Assembly (NCBI GenBank): GCA_965261695.1 | Contig: OZ253474.1 | Coordinates: 3,844,001 to 3,908,000 of the forward strand | DNA from: Bin5 sp965261695 | GTDB taxonomy: Bacteria; Chloroflexota; Anaerolineae; Caldilineales; Caldilineaceae | Length of the DNA stretch: 64,000 bases | Direction: 5' to 3' | Shown: positions 42,645-51,875 of the stretch, one piece after another | Position numbering within the stretch: position 1 is the stretch's first letter | Layout of the letters: each line of letters begins with the position of its first letter | The notes under the pieces: generated by a model | What the model saw: only the letters and a program-made list of their open reading frames with translations | What the model was told of the DNA's origin: nothing | The model's database searches: none | Translations under genes and position numbers: made by a program

Positions 42645-44216
42645 ATGGGCAAAAAGATCCCGGTTGTGCTGAGCACCGACCTCTACTACCATATAGGCGA
42701 CGCGGATGACCACTTCGACACCGCCTGTTACCTGACCTGTTCCGAGTTTGAGCACCGCGGCATTCTCCTCGACCACAACGCCGGCCGCCGCGGCCGCCCG
42801 CAGGACGGTCACCGTGTGCTCGCCAAGCTGATGGAGTTCAGTGGCAGCGTCTGCCCTTACGGACACGGTCTGCAAAGTTTTCATATGCGCGACGAGCGTG
42901 ACAAGGCCCTCGACAATCCCTGCCAGGAGGGGCTGTCCCTGTTGCGCAATGCGCTCCAAGGTGATGGCAAAGTTCACGTTATCGTTGTCGGTTCGATGTC
43001 GGATGTAGCGGTGGCATTTGTGCGCTGGCCGGAATTGATGCGGCAGAAGGTGGCGAGGCTTTACCTGCTGGCCTCGTATGCAGGGCACAAAATCAATGAT
43101 CTGGAGCGCAACGCGGTCGACGATCCGATCGCGTTGAGGGTGCTGCTGGATTCAGGACTGCCGATTACGATTTTGCCGTGCGATATCACCTGTTGGCCGT
43201 TCGATTTCTACAGACTGGTCGGTTCCTGCAATCGGCTGTGCGATTTTCTGGCCAAGGAGGTCTTCTGGGCGTACCTGGTGCGTCAGCCGCATGGGACTCC
43301 ACCCGCGCAAGTGGACCGTTACGCGCTGATGGAGCAGCAGAAGAAATGTTACAGCACGGTTGCATTTGCCTTGGCTGCCGGCGATGCGCGGGTAAAGCAG
43401 ATGGCCGAGGTCGTGCCGTGCCGTGTAACGGTGGACGAAATGGGCCGTTTCGCCCAGCTTGAGAAGCACACTGACAAACCCAATGTCGACCTGGTCGCAG
43501 GCACGCACAACCCGCTTGTTGAAGAGTTTCTGGTCGAAAGGCTGCGCTCGGCGCCAGGAGGGGCGACCCACGGCGCCGGCGGGGCAAGGCCGGGAAGGGG
43601 GATGCGGGAAGAGTCGCTGCGGCGGGTTGCGCCGAGGCCACATCGTCAGCCCACGCGCGCGCAGCCGGTTGTGCGCATCGAGCCGGGTCCCTACTACTAC
43701 GGCGAGGCGTGCGAAGAGAGGATGCTGGATCGGGCGCTCGAGATGGACCAGCACCTCGTTACCAACTGCGAATACTGGCGCTTTGCAGTGGAGACTGGAT
43801 ATCCAATGCCACCGCATTGGCCGGGCCGCGTGCCGGAGGGATGCGAGGACGAGCCCGTGACGATGGTCAGGTGGCAAGACGCGGCAGCCTTTGCGGTTTG
43901 GGCGGGGAAACGGCTGCCGGCGGAGGCTGAATGGGAGCGGGCGGCGCGCGGCAGGGGCCGCCGCGTTTTCCCGTGGGGCGACGAGGATGTGGAGCCGAGT
44001 CCAGCGGGCGGCGGGGGGCTGCCCCCGAGCGGGCCGTGGGGCATGGTCGGCCAGGTGTGGCAGTGGACATCGGACTGGTACGACGGGTCGCGACAGTACC
44101 GCGTGTTGCGCGGGTCCTGTGCCAACCTTCCTCCTTTCCCTTTATACTTCCGTTACTGGGCCAAACCGGAGGCGCGTTCGGCCTACATCGGCTTTCGGTG
44201 CTGCCGCCAAGTGTGA
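42645..44216 (+). CDS. fusion of nucleoside-hydrolase-like domain and FGE/SUMF1-like domain
   Basis: 523 residues; ATG 42645 after GGGGGAGG. Residues 1-300 resemble the inosine-uridine nucleoside hydrolase fold: VVLSTDLYYHIGDADDHFDTA offers an Asp cluster (Asp12, 19, 21, 22) like the calcium site, and VHVIVVGSMSDVAVAF is a typical later strand. A Gly/Arg-rich linker (~300-342) leads to an FGE-sulfatase (SUMF1/EgtB-type) domain: MVRWQDAAAFAVWAGKRLPA, EAEWERAARG, VFPWGDE, GQVWQWTSDWYDG, IGFRCC. The paired active-site cysteines of true formylglycine-generating enzyme are not evident after RVLRGSC, so sulfatase activation is doubtful. The combination is not one I recognise. Confidence 0.78.
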   Translation: MGKKIPVVLSTDLYYHIGDADDHFDTACYLTCSEFEHRGILLDHNAGRRGRPQDGHRVLAKLMEFSGSVCPYGHGLQSFHMRDERDKALDNPCQEGLSLLRNALQGDGKVHVIVVGSMSDVAVAFVRWPELMRQKVARLYLLASYAGHKINDLERNAVDDPIALRVLLDSGLPITILPCDITCWPFDFYRLVGSCNRLCDFLAKEVFWAYLVRQPHGTPPAQVDRYALMEQQKKCYSTVAFALAAGDARVKQMAEVVPCRVTVDEMGRFAQLEKHTDKPNVDLVAGTHNPLVEEFLVERLRSAPGGATHGAGGARPGRGMREESLRRVAPRPHRQPTRAQPVVRIEPGPYYYGEACEERMLDRALEMDQHLVTNCEYWRFAVETGYPMPPHWPGRVPEGCEDEPVTMVRWQDAAAFAVWAGKRLPAEAEWERAARGRGRRVFPWGDEDVEPSPAGGGGLPPSGPWGMVGQVWQWTSDWYDGSRQYRVLRGSCANLPPFPLYFRYWAKPEARSAYIGFRCCRQV

Positions 44217-44300
44217 AGGTGACGATCTCAGGCGCCGCTTTGGTGCGGGGGCGCGATGCGAAAGTTCTGCTGCATTCGTCTATGAAATGAAGAGGCGTTC

Positions 44301-45308
44301 ATGCTTGCCTACATAATCAAACGAATCATATACATGATCCCGGTGACGGTGGTTCTCTCTTTCATCTGTTTCCTGATTGTGGACCTTGCTCCGGGCGATT
44401 TCGTAACGGTTTACATGACGAGGCTGCAGTCGCTGCAGTCCGAGATGACGCAGGAGGCGATCGCGGCGCAGATGGAGTTTCTGGACAAGATGAGAGAGAT
44501 CTATGGCCTGGACAAGCCGCTGCTGGTGCGGTATTCGGTTTGGATGGAAGGGATCATCACGCGGGGGGACTTTGGTTACGCGTTCATGAATCTGCGGCCG
44601 GTCTCCACGATCATCTGGGAGAAGATGGCCTGGACGCTGGCGCTGACCAGTCTGAGCATGATTTTCTCGTTGGTGGTCGGTTTTGTTGTGGGGGTCTATG
44701 CCGCGACGCACCAGTACGGCATCGTAGACTACATCGCCAGCGTCTTCTCTTACATCGGGCTGGCAACGCCGAATTTCTTTCTGGCGCTGTTGCTGATGAC
44801 GATGGTGGTATTTGTCTTCAGGGGCCAGGTGGGGGGACTTTTTTCAGCAGGGTATGTGGGCGCGCCGTGGTCATGGGCGAAGTTTCTCGATCTGATGAAT
44901 CATCTCTGGATTCCGGTGGTGATCATCGGCACTGCGGGCGCGGCCGCCAACATCAGGATCGTGCGCGGCAATCTGCTGGACCTGCTGGGCCAGCCCTATA
45001 TCCAGACGGCGCGGGCGAAAGGGCAGACGGAGCGGAACGTCATCTACCGGCATGCGCTACGCAATTCTCTGCATCCGTTGATCATGCGCATCGGTTCCTC
45101 GCTGCCGGCGCTGATATCGGGCGAAATCATCATCAGTATCGTGCTGGGTCTGCCCACGGTGGGTAACACGTTCTACCAAGCGCTGCTGATGCAGGACTCT
45201 TACCTGGCGGGAAGTTTTCTGGTGATGTCGGCCCTCGTGCTGCAGGTCGGCAACCTGCTGGCCGATATCGCGCTGGTGCGGATTGATCCAACGATCTCAT
45301 TCGATTGA
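44301..45308 (+). CDS. DppB-like ABC transporter permease
   Basis: 335-residue permease. First helix IIYMIPVTVVLSFICFLIVDLAPGDFV is diagnostic of the class. The EAA loop region is QTARAKGQTERNVIYRHALRNSLHPLIM. Six membrane segments are apparent. It is the first of four consecutive transporter genes (DppB, C, D, F order) that probably use the two binding proteins upstream. The start follows GAAGAGGCG. Confidence 0.92.
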   Translation: MLAYIIKRIIYMIPVTVVLSFICFLIVDLAPGDFVTVYMTRLQSLQSEMTQEAIAAQMEFLDKMREIYGLDKPLLVRYSVWMEGIITRGDFGYAFMNLRPVSTIIWEKMAWTLALTSLSMIFSLVVGFVVGVYAATHQYGIVDYIASVFSYIGLATPNFFLALLLMTMVVFVFRGQVGGLFSAGYVGAPWSWAKFLDLMNHLWIPVVIIGTAGAAANIRIVRGNLLDLLGQPYIQTARAKGQTERNVIYRHALRNSLHPLIMRIGSSLPALISGEIIISIVLGLPTVGNTFYQALLMQDSYLAGSFLVMSALVLQVGNLLADIALVRIDPTISFD

Positions 45309-45354
45309 GCGCAGAACAAGAAGGCCAGTCGATCATCGATCCAGGGTGGAGCCA

Positions 45355-46479
45355 ATGACTACGAGTGCGGCAACCGGGGAAGAGCTCTTTGCGGCCAAGC
45401 GGACGCGGGTGGTAACGGCCGGAGATCTGGCGTGGCGCAAGTTCAGGCAGCACAAGCTGGCGATCGGGGCCACGGTCGTTCTCCTGCTGACCTATTTCGG
45501 CACCATTTTTGCCGGCTTTTTCGCGCCGTATCTGTCACAGGAGACGTTGCCGCATGTGAACATGCCGCCGCAGAAGTTCCATTTCATCGATAGCGAAGGC
45601 AGATTTCATTTGCGGCCGTTCATGTACGGCATGAAGTCAGAGCTGAACATGGATATTCTCCAGTGGCAGTACCTGGAGGATACGGAGCAGATTTACCCGA
45701 TCCGGTTTTTCATCAAGCGGCCCAAAGCGCTGCATGGGCCGGATCGAAACAAGGAGACGCTGAAGCTGTTCGGCGTGGAGGGGGAAGGCACGATCGCCCT
45801 GTTCGGCACGGATTACCGCGGCCGCGATCTTCTGACCCGCATCCTTTACGGGGGCCGCATTACGCTGAGCATCGGACTGTTTGGCGTCTTCCTGAGCATT
45901 GTACTCGGCGCCATCCTGGGGACGGTATCGGGATACTTTGGCGGACTGGTGGACATGGCGATCCAGAGGCTGATCGAGATTCTAAGCACGATTCCAACCT
46001 TGCCGCTGTGGTTGGCGCTAGCGGCGTTGCTGCCGCGGGAGTGGCCATCCCACTATACCTATTGGGGTATCGTGTCCCTGTTGGCGCTGATCGGCTGGAC
46101 CGGGCTGGCGCGGCAGGTGCGCGGCCAGGTGCTCAGCATCAGGGAGCGTGACTATATCACGGCTTCCCTGGGTGGGGGAGGCGGCACAACCCACATCATG
46201 CGCGAGCATGTCATACCCAACACACTCAGCCACATAATCGTGGTGACCACCCTGGCATTGCCGGACATGATCCTGGCGGAAAGCGCCCTGAGTTTCCTGG
46301 GACTGGGCATCCGCCCGCCGATGACCAGCTGGGGACTGCTGATGCAGGATGCGCAGACGGTGGATACGATCATCAGGGCGCCGTGGATCATGTTGCCGGG
46401 CGTTTTCATCATCATCTCGGTGCTCTGTTTCAACTTTGTGGGCGACGGACTGCGCGACGCAGCTGATCCCTACAGTTGA
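45355..46479 (+). CDS. DppC-like ABC transporter permease with enlarged extracytoplasmic insert
   Basis: 374 residues, about 80 more than the DppC at 32579. ATG 45355 follows GGTGGAG. The N-terminal DLAWRKFRQHKLAIGATVVLLLTYF leads into the first helix. The extra length is an insert after it (LPHVNMPPQKFHFIDSEGRF to FGVEGEGTIALFGTDYRGRD), probably outside the membrane, where the binding protein docks. The EAA loop is within GGGGGTTHIMREHVIPNTLSHIIV. The C-terminus FNFVGDGLRDAADPYS is typical. Confidence 0.92.
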   Translation: MTTSAATGEELFAAKRTRVVTAGDLAWRKFRQHKLAIGATVVLLLTYFGTIFAGFFAPYLSQETLPHVNMPPQKFHFIDSEGRFHLRPFMYGMKSELNMDILQWQYLEDTEQIYPIRFFIKRPKALHGPDRNKETLKLFGVEGEGTIALFGTDYRGRDLLTRILYGGRITLSIGLFGVFLSIVLGAILGTVSGYFGGLVDMAIQRLIEILSTIPTLPLWLALAALLPREWPSHYTYWGIVSLLALIGWTGLARQVRGQVLSIRERDYITASLGGGGGTTHIMREHVIPNTLSHIIVVTTLALPDMILAESALSFLGLGIRPPMTSWGLLMQDAQTVDTIIRAPWIMLPGVFIIISVLCFNFVGDGLRDAADPYS

Positions 46480-46599
46480 GATGAACGCCGTCTGGAAAGG
46501 GGCACGCGGAGCGGCCTTCCGGCAGGCGGCGGCGTGCTCTTGCCTGCCTGCCCGCAGTGCGTGCTATGCAAAGGGCGATGCCGAAAGGGAGAATTAGTC

Positions 46600-47595
46600 G
46601 TGAGCGCAGCTGAGAATCCATTGCTGCAAATTGAAGACCTGCATGTCGATTTTGCCACGCATGAAGGTGTGGTGAGGGCGGTGCGGGGCGTAGACTTTGG
46701 CATTGGGATGGGCGAGAGCGTGGGGGTGGTGGGCGAGAGCGGCTGCGGCAAGAGCGTGACCGCCCTCTCGGTCATGCGATTGGTGCCCCGGCCGCATGGG
46801 CGGATCCGTCAGGGTCATGTCTGGCTGTGGCGTGACGGCGAGAAAACGGACGTTGTGCCTTTGGACTTTGACGGCCACGACATGCGCAGCATCCGCGGCA
46901 ATGAGATGGCGATGGTCTTTCAAGATCCGATGACCTCCTTGAACCCCTCCTTTACGATCGGCTACCAGATCGTGGAGGCAATCGAACTCCACCAGGAAGC
47001 CTCCGGGGAGGAGGCGCGCGATAGAGCCGTAGAGGCCCTCGCCAGTGTCAGCATCTCCGATCCGCGCGATGCGATTGAGCGTTACCCGCATGAACTCAGC
47101 GGCGGCATGCGTCAGCGGGTGATGATCGCCATGGCCATTGCCTGCAATCCCCGCCTGTTGATTGCGGATGAGCCGACGACCGCGCTGGACGTGACGGTGC
47201 AGGCACAGATTCTGGACCTGGTGGAACAGTACCGGGAACAGACCGGCATGGCGATCATGTGGATAACGCACAATCTGGGCGTGGTGGGGGAGTTGTGCGA
47301 AAAGGTGGTGGTGATGTATCTGGGGCAGGTGGTGGAGCAAGCTCCCGCCAACCGCATATTCGAGGAACCGAAGCACCCCTACACGCAGGGGCTGCTTTCC
47401 TGTTTCCCCCAGTTGGAGGTTGAGAGCCGCCAGGAGTTGGCGCCGATACCCGGTACCGTGCCCGGTCCGTTCGATGTGGTGGAGGGATGTGCGTTTGCGC
47501 CACGCTGCCCCCATGCGTGGGAGCAGTGCCGGGAGCCTCCTCCGCTGTTTAAGGACGGGGAGAGCCAAGTCAGATGTTGGTTGCATGAGTCATGA
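46600..47595 (+). CDS. DppD-like ABC transporter ATPase
   Basis: 331-residue ATP-binding subunit. GTG 46600 is chosen because AAAGGGAGA lies upstream and the family starts with the ENPLLQIEDLHVDF strand. Walker A GESGCGKSV, Q-loop VFQDPMTSLNP, signature ELSGGMRQRVMIA, Walker B LLIADEPTTALD, switch His in WITHNLG. The C-terminal oligopeptide-transporter region GCAFAPRCPHAWEQCREPPP has the Cys cluster that in some relatives binds an iron-sulfur cluster. It pairs with the ATPase at 47728. Confidence 0.93.
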   Translation: MSAAENPLLQIEDLHVDFATHEGVVRAVRGVDFGIGMGESVGVVGESGCGKSVTALSVMRLVPRPHGRIRQGHVWLWRDGEKTDVVPLDFDGHDMRSIRGNEMAMVFQDPMTSLNPSFTIGYQIVEAIELHQEASGEEARDRAVEALASVSISDPRDAIERYPHELSGGMRQRVMIAMAIACNPRLLIADEPTTALDVTVQAQILDLVEQYREQTGMAIMWITHNLGVVGELCEKVVVMYLGQVVEQAPANRIFEEPKHPYTQGLLSCFPQLEVESRQELAPIPGTVPGPFDVVEGCAFAPRCPHAWEQCREPPPLFKDGESQVRCWLHES

Positions 47596-47727
47596 ATGCG
47601 TAACCGTATTGCTCAATGTACGCGGGCAAGTTGTATGGGCTAACCGATTGCCCGTTGCCAATGATTCAGTTGCTGGAGCCGGCGACTGGCAAATCGCCGC
47701 TTCAGCGCCGACAAGGGGTCGAGAGGT

Positions 47728-48774
47728 ATGATGGCGGCAGAAGCCAACAATGAAGAGTCGCTGGTACAGATCAGTGATCTGAAGACCTGGTTTCCGATCA
47801 AGAGAGGATTCTTTCGCCGGGTTGTGGGCCACGTCAAGGCGGTCGACGGTGTAAGCCTGGAGATTCGCCGCGGTGAGACGGTGGGGCTCGTGGGCGAGAG
47901 CGGCTGCGGCAAGACGACGCTGGGCCGAACCGTATTGCGTCTGATTCCAGCCACGGCCGGCCAGGTGAGCTACCGGGTTGACGGCGATATGACCGATCTC
48001 TTCGAGTTGGGCCATACAGACATGGTTGGCATGCGCAGACGTATGCAGATCATCTTTCAGGACCCGTTTTCGTCGCTCAACCCCAGAATGTCGGTGGGCG
48101 ATATCGTTGGCGAGTTCCTAAAGATCCACGGGGCGCCGGATCGGCAGGACAGGGTGGTGGCATTGCTGGAGTCGGTGGGACTTTTCAGCGGCTATACACA
48201 CCGCTATCCGCATGAGTTCAGTGGCGGCCAGAGACAGCGTATCGCAATTGCCAGGGCCTTGAGCCTGGACCCGGAATTCGTCGTGTGTGATGAGCCGGTA
48301 TCCGCGCTCGATGTTTCGGTTCAGGCTCAGATCATCAATCTGTTGAAGACGTTGCAGCAGGAGATGGATCTGACCTACCTCTTCATTTCGCATGATCTCT
48401 CCGTCGTCCAGCATCTGAGCGATCGGGTGGGAGTGATGTATCTGGGGCAACTGGTGGAGTTCGGCACAAGGGAGGCGCTATTCAGGCGGCCGCGCCACCC
48501 CTACACCGAGGCGCTGCTGTCGGCGATTCCTGCCTACCGGGGGGCCGGCGGGGGGCGCAGCCGTTCGCGCATCGTCCTGGAGGGCGACGTGCCAAGTTCG
48601 GTCAATCCACCCACGGGCTGTCGATTTCATACCCGTTGCCGGTATGCTGAGGAGATATGTTGGCAGGACGAGCCCCCGTTGACTTCAACCGACGAAAACG
48701 GCGATCATTACGCGGCCTGCCACTTCGCTGACAAGCTGAACCTCAGCGGCGTGTCAGCCGCGTCCGCAGGATAG
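47728..48774 (+). CDS. DppF-like ABC transporter ATPase
   Basis: 348-residue second ATPase. ATG 47728 (AAGGGG upstream); ATG 47731 is equally possible. DLKTWFPIKRGFFRR is the typical DppF opening. Walker A GESGCGKTTLGRT, Q-loop IFQDPFSSLNP, signature EFSGGQRQRIAIARAL, Walker B FVVCDEPVSALD, switch FISHDLSVV. The end carries GCRFHTRCRYAEEICWQDEPP with the Cys motif. It could also energise the minus-strand permeases (32579-34458), which have no ATPase of their own. Confidence 0.93.
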   Translation: MMAAEANNEESLVQISDLKTWFPIKRGFFRRVVGHVKAVDGVSLEIRRGETVGLVGESGCGKTTLGRTVLRLIPATAGQVSYRVDGDMTDLFELGHTDMVGMRRRMQIIFQDPFSSLNPRMSVGDIVGEFLKIHGAPDRQDRVVALLESVGLFSGYTHRYPHEFSGGQRQRIAIARALSLDPEFVVCDEPVSALDVSVQAQIINLLKTLQQEMDLTYLFISHDLSVVQHLSDRVGVMYLGQLVEFGTREALFRRPRHPYTEALLSAIPAYRGAGGGRSRSRIVLEGDVPSSVNPPTGCRFHTRCRYAEEICWQDEPPLTSTDENGDHYAACHFADKLNLSGVSAASAG

Positions 48775-48846
48775 GGGGCAACCGGGAGGTAGACGACTGA
48801 TGTCTGACTCGAATTGGCCCCACGAACTGTCGCAGAGGAGCAGGCT

Positions 48847-49983
48847 GTGACCAGACCGATACGAATGGCGTTTGTGGGCTTGGGCAGTTGCCTGCACACC
48901 ATGTTCGCCCCTGTGCTCCGCCAGGTAGAAGGCCTTGACGTGGTCGCCGCGGTGGACCGCCGCGCTGACCGGCTCGCCGAGGCGCGCGACCTGTACGGCC
49001 TCGGCAATGGCTACCAATCGCTGGAGGCCTGCCTGGACAAGGAAGAGCTGGACGCGGCCCTGATCGCGACGCCCGTTTTCGAACACGTAGACCATGCGGT
49101 CGCCTGCGCCGAACGGGGCGTCCACGTCCTGTTGGAAAAGCCGATGGCGCGCTCGCCGCGCGAGTGTGATACGATCATCGCGGCCCATCAGAAGGCCGGC
49201 ACAGTTCTGATGATCGCGTTCATGAAGCGCTTCAACCGCTCGATGAGAAAGGTCGCCGAACTGATTGGTGAAGGCGCGATCGGCCCGGTTATGGGCATAC
49301 GCCACAACTGGGACTGGGGGCCGGACGAGAGCGGCTGGGTCGATCCGGGCTGGCGCGGTTCGGTGCAAACCTGGGGCGGCCAATGGCAGGATCACGGCTC
49401 TCACAGTGTGAATCTGGCGCAGTGGTGGGCGGGTCCGATCGGCTCCGTGATGGCCGTCTTCGACATCACCGGGCCCTACCCGGAGGTGGAAAACGACTAC
49501 ATCGTCATCTGTACCCACGAGTCGGGCGCCCGCAGCACGCACCAGGCAACCCGCTACTTCCACCGCCAGGGCGAGGAGCGCTACCTCGTTTTCGGCGCGA
49601 CCGGCACGATAGAGACCGGGCACTCCGCCGAAGTCTTTCGCTACACGACGCCCCACGAGATCACCTTGCACCGCTACGGGCGTATGCACGAAAACCATCA
49701 GCCGAGACACAGCCGCAACTGGCTGGTGGAAAGCGAGCGTTACGGACAGTATAAGATCGAACTGGAGCACTTCGCAGACTGCGTGCGCTCCGGGAATCGC
49801 CCGCTCACCGACGGGGCGATGGGGCGGGCATCGGTTGAGGTAACAAGCGCCGCGTACCTGTCGGCCCTGGAAAAGCGCGAAGTGGCGCTGCCGCTGATGC
49901 AGGAGCCGGATTACGAGTATTTCTTCCGCAGCGTCGCGCCGCGTCGGACGCCCCCGCAGTATGTCGGGCAAGTCCGCTCTTGA
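48847..49983 (+). CDS. Gfo/Idh/MocA-family NAD(P)-dependent oxidoreductase
   Basis: 378 residues. GTG 48847 follows GAGGAG. Rossmann start IRMAFVGLGSCLHTMFAPVL, then the family cofactor motif VLLEKPMARSPREC, with the EKP Lys conserved. The second half begins HNWDWGPDESGWVDPGWRGSV and GGQWQDHGSHSVNLAQWW, giving Asp and His at the usual catalytic positions. Members oxidise or epimerise sugars and cyclitols. It follows the importer by 72 bp and precedes the PIG-L-like gene, so it is probably the first catabolic step for the imported compound. Confidence 0.9.
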   Translation: MTRPIRMAFVGLGSCLHTMFAPVLRQVEGLDVVAAVDRRADRLAEARDLYGLGNGYQSLEACLDKEELDAALIATPVFEHVDHAVACAERGVHVLLEKPMARSPRECDTIIAAHQKAGTVLMIAFMKRFNRSMRKVAELIGEGAIGPVMGIRHNWDWGPDESGWVDPGWRGSVQTWGGQWQDHGSHSVNLAQWWAGPIGSVMAVFDITGPYPEVENDYIVICTHESGARSTHQATRYFHRQGEERYLVFGATGTIETGHSAEVFRYTTPHEITLHRYGRMHENHQPRHSRNWLVESERYGQYKIELEHFADCVRSGNRPLTDGAMGRASVEVTSAAYLSALEKREVALPLMQEPDYEYFFRSVAPRRTPPQYVGQVRS

Positions 49984-50048
49984 GCGTTGCCAACGGCGGC
50001 GGGCAAAGAAGGCGCTCCCGGTCGCACTTCGAGCAGGAGACATGATCC

Positions 50049-50927
50049 ATGTCTGAACCGCTGCGAATTCTTTCCGTTGGCGCACATCCCGCCGACATCT
50101 TCGACCAATCCGGCGGGACGATGGCCCATCACGCCGCGCGCGGCGACTACGTTGGCTGTGTCGTCCTGACGCACGGCGCGCGCGTCCATGACGCTGTCAT
50201 CAGCGACGAGATGCACCACCGCAGCGAGATCCCGGAAGCCGCCGCATTGCAGGCCCTGATCGCGGAGCGCTCCGATGTCAAGGCTGAGGAGGCCGTCACA
50301 GCGTGCAAGTTTCTAGGCGTGGAGGACGTATACTCTTTTGGCGCGGACGATGCCGTGCTTCTTGTCACCGATGAGGCGGTCAGGCGTCTGGCGCGGCTGT
50401 TCCTGACCCATTTCCCCAAGGAGGGCGACGACCTGACCAATGCGCACGCCGTCGCCGGTCAGATCGTGCTTCATGCCATCGCCCTGGCGGGCGGCGTCGA
50501 TCCGGGCGACCGTCATCCGCCCCACAAAGTCGCGCAGGTCTATTTCTTCGGTGTCGGCGCGGCCGCGATTCCGCGGACCGTGTGGCAATCCGAAGGGGGA
50601 TACGATAACGATCTCTTCATCGACATCACCGACGTGGTCGACAAGAAACTGGCCGCGTTGGACTGCCTGGTCAGCCAGGGTTATGGCGGCGCCTATGCCC
50701 GCAAGCGCATCGAAACCAGCGATGGCGCCTTTGGCATGGCCGGCGGCGTCGCCTATGGGGAGGGGTTTATCAAGCTGAACGCCGAAACGCATGACGATCT
50801 GCCGGTGACCGAGCGGGCGCTGGCCCGTGCGCGGGCGTCCGACCATGAACTGATTGCGAAAACTTCGTACCGGGCACCGGTTGATTATGGAGAACTCACG
50901 TGGGCCAATACCCAGCAGCGGGAATGA
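50049..50927 (+). CDS. PIG-L/LmbE-like deacetylase family protein with altered AHPDD motif
   Basis: 292 residues. GCAGGAGA precedes ATG 50049. The fold start ILSVGAHPADIFDQSGGTMAHHAARGD matches the LmbE/PIG-L opening, but the first Asp of AHPDD, the proposed general base, is Ala15. The metal ligands His13 and Asp16 are kept. The late His pair lies near NAHAVAGQIVLHAIA. Typical members remove N-acetyl groups from GlcNAc-type sugars. Loss of the base suggests weak or altered chemistry. The stop overlaps the next gene. Confidence 0.82.
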   Translation: MSEPLRILSVGAHPADIFDQSGGTMAHHAARGDYVGCVVLTHGARVHDAVISDEMHHRSEIPEAAALQALIAERSDVKAEEAVTACKFLGVEDVYSFGADDAVLLVTDEAVRRLARLFLTHFPKEGDDLTNAHAVAGQIVLHAIALAGGVDPGDRHPPHKVAQVYFFGVGAAAIPRTVWQSEGGYDNDLFIDITDVVDKKLAALDCLVSQGYGGAYARKRIETSDGAFGMAGGVAYGEGFIKLNAETHDDLPVTERALARARASDHELIAKTSYRAPVDYGELTWANTQQRE

Positions 50928-51859
50928 AAATGCCGAAGCAACGCGTAGGGACACTAACCCAGGAACAGGTCCGATTCTACGGGGAGAATGGATACCTTCA
51001 TGTGAAAGAGGTGATCGATCCCTGGGAGATCGACGGTCTGAGGGTTGAATCGATGAAAATGATCGATCACTGCAAGCATGTAAGGCCGCCCAATGATGAC
51101 TATCTCTACAGCATGGATCCTGTGACAGGCAATAGGATCTTGCGGCGAATCAACGGAATGTATCTCAAGAACAACGCATTCTTCAACTTATATGGCCACC
51201 CGCAAGTGCTGGGCTTTGCCGAGTCCATCCTCGGCCCCAATCTTGTGCCGTGGCAAGATGCGTTGGTGATCAAGCTGCCCGAATACGGTGTGGCCGTGCC
51301 GTGGCATCGTGATCCGGGCCACGCCCGTGTACAACCGCCGCTCGATGTCGACGTCTACCTGGATTCGGCGACGCCGCAAAACGGCTGCCTGTATGTGATT
51401 CCGGGCAGCCATCTGTGGCAGGGCTTTGATCTACAGGATATGCTCGATGAACATGGATTCATGTTGCCCGGAGCGATACCGGTAGTCGCTGAACCCGGCG
51501 ACGTTGTGTTGCACAGCCCCAACCTGTTGCATGGCTCACGCGTTACGCGGGACAAGCCGCTACGACGGATCAATTATTTCGCCTTTTTCACGATTGAAGA
51601 GATCCTCAGTCGCGGTGGTCCATTTGACGCCAATCTTGCGCGCTCGTGGATCAGTGTGATGCTGCAGGCCATCGAGGCGCGGCTCCAACTGCGGGCAGCG
51701 GCCGACGAGGAGCCGTACGCGTTCAATCCAACGCTACCGGAATTCAAGTTCGATCCGGGCGCGTTGGGTTACGTGGAAAGGTATATCCAAAGATTGCCTG
51801 ACCCCTTTGACCCGGTCTACCGGTATTCTCCCCACAATCCGGTCAAGGCAGTCGTCTGA
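50924..51859 (+). CDS. phytanoyl-CoA dioxygenase (PhyH) family protein
   Basis: About 311 residues. ATG 50924 overlaps the previous stop (ATGA); GTG 50900 with GGAGA upstream is a real alternative. Opening TQEQVRFYGENGYLHVKEVIDPWE is family-typical. Iron ligands are probably VPWHRDPGH (HxD) and the distal His of NLLHGSRVTRDKPLRR, whose Arg should bind 2-oxoglutarate. It is less similar to the three WHRD/HRGTPNR-type paralogues downstream. It lies in a compact run with PIG-L, cysteine hydrolase and two further PhyH genes. Confidence 0.88.
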   Translation: MKMPKQRVGTLTQEQVRFYGENGYLHVKEVIDPWEIDGLRVESMKMIDHCKHVRPPNDDYLYSMDPVTGNRILRRINGMYLKNNAFFNLYGHPQVLGFAESILGPNLVPWQDALVIKLPEYGVAVPWHRDPGHARVQPPLDVDVYLDSATPQNGCLYVIPGSHLWQGFDLQDMLDEHGFMLPGAIPVVAEPGDVVLHSPNLLHGSRVTRDKPLRRINYFAFFTIEEILSRGGPFDANLARSWISVMLQAIEARLQLRAAADEEPYAFNPTLPEFKFDPGALGYVERYIQRLPDPFDPVYRYSPHNPVKAVV

Positions 51860-51875
51860 TCGAGAGGCGCAGCCA

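Noticed and set aside
42645..44216. Sulfatase-activating formylglycine-generating enzyme for the Cys-type sulfatase at 20805
   Set aside because: The fold motifs are there but the reactive cysteine pair is not evident, so activation of the sulfatase is not claimed.
46521..46552. GGCAGGC/GCCTGCC hairpin before the DppD-like gene
   Set aside because: Short, several equivalent registers, GC-rich context; too likely to be chance.
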